From: an uncultured Propionibacteriaceae bacterium
GTDB lineage: Bacteria; Actinomycetota; Actinomycetes; Propionibacteriales; Propionibacteriaceae
DNA: 46,133 nucleotides
Assembly (NCBI GenBank): GCA_945911015.1
Contig: CAMDZW010000029.1
Location: 1-46,133 of the forward strand
Direction of reading: 5' to 3'
The position numbers and the translations under genes were made by a program. The notes under the pieces were generated by a model, which saw only the letters and a program-made list of their open reading frames with translations, ran no database searches and had not been told where the DNA came from. The stretch's first letter is position 1; the number at the start of each line of letters is the position of its first letter. Positions 42,967 through 46,133 of this stretch are shown here, piece after piece.

Positions 42967-44267
42967 AACGCTATGCAGTGTGTGGCCTGTCCAACCGGGG
43001 GCTTGGCTGCTTTGTGCTGCCCCTGCTGGGAAGGGAAGCTGACGGAGCAGTGTCGCAGGAGAGCTACGCCGATGTCGCCGTGTTGGCCGCTGTGGTCGAT
43101 CCGGACCGGACGCGGACCGATGCCTTTCGCCGGTGGCTCGCCGACCATGATCTGCCCGACATCGCGACCTTCTCGGATCTCGATGGGTTGCTCTCGGCCG
43201 ATCTCGCGGATGCGGTCGTCGTCGCCTCGCCCGATCACCTTCACGCCGACCATGCCCGATCGGTCCTCGCCGCGGGCCTTGATGTGGTCCTGGAGAAGCC
43301 CATGGTCACCACATCCGCCGATGCGCTGGCGCTGATGGCGGCCGAGGCTGCGAGCCGGGGAACCGTGACTGTCACCCACAACTCCCGGTATGCACCCAGG
43401 CACGGCCAATTGAAGGAGCTCATCCGGTCCGGAGCGATCGGTCGAGTCGTGCAGATGCAGCTGGACCATCATGTCGACACCGCTCACGGTTCCAGCTATT
43501 TCGTGCGATGGAACCGCGAACGAGTCAGGTCCGGCGGACTGACCCTACACAAGTCCACTCACCACATGGACCTGTTGAACTGGCTGATCGATGACGAGCC
43601 CGTACGGGTGGCCGCCTCCGGCGGGACCTTCTTCTACGGTCCGGACAGTCCGCATCGGCCACGTGACGCCAACGGTCGACCACTGAGGGGTGCCGCGCTT
43701 CGCGCGGCTGACCCGTACTGGCACGAGATGGTCGACAAGGTCCAGATCCGGGTGGCCGGCAAGGGCCAGGAACGGCGAAGCCTGTTGGGGTTGCCCTACG
43801 GGTTGGAGTATCCCGCTGGGCGGGAGCTCTCGGTCTATGACGAGGTGATCGACAGTCTGGACACTGTCACTGCTGTGGTGTCCTATCGTCAGGGCGCCGC
43901 CGCGGCCTACACGGTCAACTTCTCCTCGCCGTGGGAGGGAGCTCGGTTGGTGATCACTGGAACCCATGGGCAGTTGGAGGTGTTGTCCGGCAAGGACTGG
44001 CAGGGCAGCCTGCTGCCCGGCGTCGGGACGATCACCGTCCGTCCGTTGTTCGCCTCCGCCTACGAGATACCCGTACGGGTGGCTGAGGGTGATCACGCTG
44101 GCGCAGACCCGCGCATGCGTCATGACATCTTCCGTGGGCCGAGTGAGGAATCGACAACTTTGGGGATGGCCGCCAGCACCCGTGACGGTGCACTAGCGGT
44201 GTGCGCCGGTGAGGCATTGTGGCAGTCGGCCGAGACTGGTGAGACGATTGCCATCACCCTCGGATGA
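42963..44267 (+). CDS. Gfo/Idh/MocA family oxidoreductase (paralogue of the gene at 37293)
   Basis: A 434-aa dehydrogenase starting MKRYAVCGLSNRGLGCFVLP. VVVASPDHLH and EKPMVTT mark the Rossmann domain. THNSRYAPRHGQLKELIRSG, HHVDTAHGSSYFVRWNR, GGLTLHKSTHHMDLLNW and LIDDEPVRVAASGGTFFYGP are nearly the same as in the 37293 protein, showing a duplication with retention of the active-site architecture. The C-terminus is AGEALWQSAETGETIAITLG. The substrate is unknown, presumably a sugar or sugar acid released in this locus. GAGGGAG precedes the ATG. It converges with the NagA-like gene, 28 bp away. Confidence 0.9.
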   Translation: MKRYAVCGLSNRGLGCFVLPLLGREADGAVSQESYADVAVLAAVVDPDRTRTDAFRRWLADHDLPDIATFSDLDGLLSADLADAVVVASPDHLHADHARSVLAAGLDVVLEKPMVTTSADALALMAAEAASRGTVTVTHNSRYAPRHGQLKELIRSGAIGRVVQMQLDHHVDTAHGSSYFVRWNRERVRSGGLTLHKSTHHMDLLNWLIDDEPVRVAASGGTFFYGPDSPHRPRDANGRPLRGAALRAADPYWHEMVDKVQIRVAGKGQERRSLLGLPYGLEYPAGRELSVYDEVIDSLDTVTAVVSYRQGAAAAYTVNFSSPWEGARLVITGTHGQLEVLSGKDWQGSLLPGVGTITVRPLFASAYEIPVRVAEGDHAGADPRMRHDIFRGPSEESTTLGMAASTRDGALAVCAGEALWQSAETGETIAITLG

Positions 44268-44295
44268 CCGTGTCGCTTGAACAGTGAGCCGGTGC

Positions 44296-45456
44296 TCAGC
44301 GCTTGATCCAGCGGCCGCCGAGAGCAACTGCGGTCACGGTCAGGTCATCGTCGAGCACAACGAAGTCGGCCATCAGCCCAGGCGCGATCCGTCCGACCTC
44401 GGTGAGGCGAGCGGCGCGGGCGGGGATCGATGTCACCATCGCCACTGCCTCGGGGATCGTGGTTCCGAGCGCCCGATGGGCGATCGGAAGCATGTGGGGC
44501 AGCAGGGTTGTGCTGCCGGAGAAGGACAACCGATCAAGAGTCATGCCCACCCCGTCGACGACCACCCGCTCGCGGTCACCGACACCGTAGTGGGCGCCGT
44601 CCGGCAGTCCCGCTCCCGACGTGGCATCCGAGACCAGGCAGAGATTGCCGGCCAGCGCACGGTGGGCAATCTCCATCAGTGCCGGCGGGAGATGCTTCCC
44701 GTCGGCGATCATCTCGACGGTCAGGTCGCTGGAGGCAAGTGTCGCCTCCAGCATGCCCGGCACGCGCCACGGGCCCTCCCGTCGGGTCGTTGACTGCCCG
44801 CTGTAGACGTGCACGACGTGACTGAGTCCAGCCTGCTGAGCTCGGTGCAGGTCATCGATCGTGCCGTCGCTGTGGGCCGCGCCGACCACGATCCCTGCCG
44901 ATACCAGACGCTCAGTGAGCTGCAGGGCGCCGGGCAGTTCTGGTGCCAGACTGACCATCCGCAGCGCCTCGGAGTGGGCCAGGATCCCCTCCACCGCTGG
45001 ATCCTCTGGACTCAGGAGCGCGCTGACCGGCTGGGCCCCCCGTTGAGCGTGCGACAGGCAGGGTCCTTCGAGATGGAGTCCGGGCATACGTGGCATGCCG
45101 GCCTCGGTGCGCAGCCGATCGACCATCGCCACCACCTTGCTCAGCTGGTCGGGAGCACAACTGGACAACGTGGGGAGCGCCGTCGTCACCCCGGAGACAA
45201 GGAGAATCTCGGCCACTGCCGACCCTGCCTCCGGGGTGCCGTCGAGAAAAGCATGGCCAAGAGCACCATGGACATGGATGTCGACCATCCCCGGCGCCAA
45301 CAGCTTCCCACCGATGTCGGTCGTGGGTAGATCAGACGGCGACGACCCGTCGACCACGATGTCAACAATGCGATCACCATCGACGATGACGGTCTGGCCC
45401 GCAAGAATAAGGTCCTCGGTGATGATTCTCGCTCCGGTGATTGCCTGTCGTGACAT
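44296..45456 (-). CDS. NagA-like amidohydrolase (putative N-acetylglucosamine-6-phosphate deacetylase)
   Basis: A 386-aa TIM-barrel metal hydrolase. The metal motif is LAPGMVDIHVHGALGHAF (His61 and His63). MPGLHLEGPCLS holds the conserved glutamate, and MIADGKHLPPALMEIA and LCLVSDAT the catalytic aspartate. NagA removes acetate from GlcNAc-6-phosphate. The usual GHTNA and THLFNAM motifs are replaced by GAAHSDGT and HVVHVYSGQSTTRREGPWRV, so the substrate may be a different N-acyl sugar. The ATG at 45456 was chosen because GAGGAGG lies seven bases upstream. It is transcribed toward the second oxidoreductase and lies 30 bp downstream of the secreted protein gene fragment. Confidence 0.82.
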   Translation of the reverse strand: MSRQAITGARIITEDLILAGQTVIVDGDRIVDIVVDGSSPSDLPTTDIGGKLLAPGMVDIHVHGALGHAFLDGTPEAGSAVAEILLVSGVTTALPTLSSCAPDQLSKVVAMVDRLRTEAGMPRMPGLHLEGPCLSHAQRGAQPVSALLSPEDPAVEGILAHSEALRMVSLAPELPGALQLTERLVSAGIVVGAAHSDGTIDDLHRAQQAGLSHVVHVYSGQSTTRREGPWRVPGMLEATLASSDLTVEMIADGKHLPPALMEIAHRALAGNLCLVSDATSGAGLPDGAHYGVGDRERVVVDGVGMTLDRLSFSGSTTLLPHMLPIAHRALGTTIPEAVAMVTSIPARAARLTEVGRIAPGLMADFVVLDDDLTVTAVALGGRWIKR

Positions 45457-45486
45457 CAAGAGGTCCTCCTCAGTGGTGTGCGTGTG

Positions 45487-46133
45487 TCAGCTGGTGCAGT
45501 TGCCGACGGAGGCGCCCCCCACCGCATTCGGTACATCGGCAACGAGCCACTGCGAGTTTCCAGTACAGACCAGGCTTCCGCCGATCGAGGTTCCACTGAC
45601 GCGCACGGAGTCGTTACTGTGAAGAGCGAGTGCGCCGCTGACCTGACTGTGTTGGATGTCGACCACACCAGTGGACGAGGCCACGACTGCACCTCGCAGG
45701 ATTGATGCACCGACGGACAACGTCGCGGCAGAGTGGGCAGACACCGTGCCGTTCACGGTTGATCCGTACACCTGCAACGATGCATCATTCATCACCGAAA
45801 CGGCTCCATTCACCGTTGCACCATACAGGCAGGTGGTTCCGCCTCCGCGCAGGACCAGACTGTCGATCTCCCCGGTGAACACCTCGTCGCAGGAACTGTC
45901 GGTGACCCGAGTCAGAACACTGCCAACGGTGGGCCCGAGCTCGACCGATCCGGACACGATGTCTCCCGCCAGATCAACGTACTGTCCCGGGGGGAGGGTG
46001 ACGGTCGTGGTGCTGGTTGCCGACGGATTGACCATGGTCAGGCCGTTGGTGTAGCTCCGAAGCCAGACAGCGTCAGTGGTCTGCACCGGGTCCGACACAG
46101 CTGCGCCGATGTCCACATGCAACTCGGCTCGGT
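45487..46133 (-). CDS. C-terminal part of a probable secreted glycoside-hydrolase-like protein with repetitive tail (5' end outside window)
   Basis: About 215 residues up to the window edge; the frame is open at the edge. The first visible stretch (WLRSYTNGLTMVNPSATSTT) is like the C-terminal sandwich of putative glycoside hydrolases. Then follow short repeats of the form V-x-G-x-V-x-V, such as GATVNGAVSVMNDASLQVYG, GSTVNGTVSAHSAATLSVGA and GTSIGGSLVCTGNSQWLVAD. These suggest a beta-helix or bactofilin-like tail, known in secreted actinobacterial proteins. Two cysteines near the end may form a disulfide. Catalytic residues cannot be judged. It lies upstream of the NagA-like gene on the same strand and is probably co-transcribed. 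Confidence 0.65.
   Translation of the reverse strand, partial: RAELHVDIGAAVSDPVQTTDAVWLRSYTNGLTMVNPSATSTTTVTLPPGQYVDLAGDIVSGSVELGPTVGSVLTRVTDSSCDEVFTGEIDSLVLRGGGTTCLYGATVNGAVSVMNDASLQVYGSTVNGTVSAHSAATLSVGASILRGAVVASSTGVVDIQHSQVSGALALHSNDSVRVSGTSIGGSLVCTGNSQWLVADVPNAVGGASVGNCTS

Noticed and set aside
44281..44298. TGAGC-CGGT-GCTCA hairpin between the convergent second oxidoreductase and NagA-like genes
   Set aside because: Five base pairs only, no T-run; too weak to call as a terminator.
1..46133. tRNA, rRNA, CRISPR, insertion sequence or prophage features
   Set aside because: No cloverleaf-like sequence, regularly spaced repeats, transposase or phage genes were seen in reading the window. 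A covariance-model search was not possible here.

Overview
The window is one chromosomal stretch of a high-GC Gram-positive, most likely an actinobacterium of the Propionibacteriaceae or a close relative. This is inferred from the strong GC bias at third codon positions, a LexA/SOS divisome-type gene next to nrdR, a DtxR-type iron box, NrtR-controlled nadABC, a Ku protein, a WS/DGAT acyltransferase, a SigB-like sigma factor and an LAXTG surface protein. No rRNA, tRNA, CRISPR array, phage or insertion sequence was recognised.

Region 1 (1-8.5 kb) holds the 3' end of hflX followed by a Gfo/Idh/MocA oxidoreductase whose start is disturbed by a G7 run, a SAM methyltransferase divergent from a DinG-like Fe-S helicase, an iron-regulated metal-siderophore binding lipoprotein, and a minus-strand operon (GH76 glycoside hydrolase, Gfo/Idh oxidoreductase, DUF6807/PmoA-like protein) lying directly downstream of lexA.

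Region 2 (8.5-12.5 kb) is the SOS/nucleotide block: lexA with its own box, a divergent gene for a small single-span membrane protein under a perfect 16-bp LexA box, a DUF2752 protein, nrdR with a possible NrdR box, and a serpin lipoprotein.

Region 3 (12.5-30.5 kb) is mostly housekeeping: nadA-nadB-nadC (overlapping, minus strand) divergent from nrtR with a palindromic operator between them; an AEC transporter; a YbjN-like protein; HrpA helicase; a PAC2 protein; acyl-CoA thioesterase II; a group-2 sigma-70 factor; an Rv3235-like protein; a large polytopic membrane protein; a WS/DGAT-like acyltransferase with a variant active site; a DUF6912-like protein; and Ku.

Region 4 (30.5-35 kb) encodes a very large sortase-anchored adhesin with SdrD/Cna-B-type repeats. 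It is split by one frameshift and has a 9-base poly-G run at its 5' end.

Region 5 (35-46.1 kb) looks like an accessory catabolic island: PhyH dioxygenase and AraC regulator (divergent), two closely related 433-434 aa Gfo/Idh/MocA oxidoreductases flanking a two-domain esterase and a solute-binding lipoprotein, a NagA-like amidohydrolase, and the 3' end of a secreted protein with a repetitive beta-type tail. A shared operator-like motif (GCAAC-N-GTTG or its half) precedes three of these transcription units, which suggests one local regulon for uptake and oxidation of an acylated or amino-sugar-containing glycan. The substrate is not deducible from sequence.
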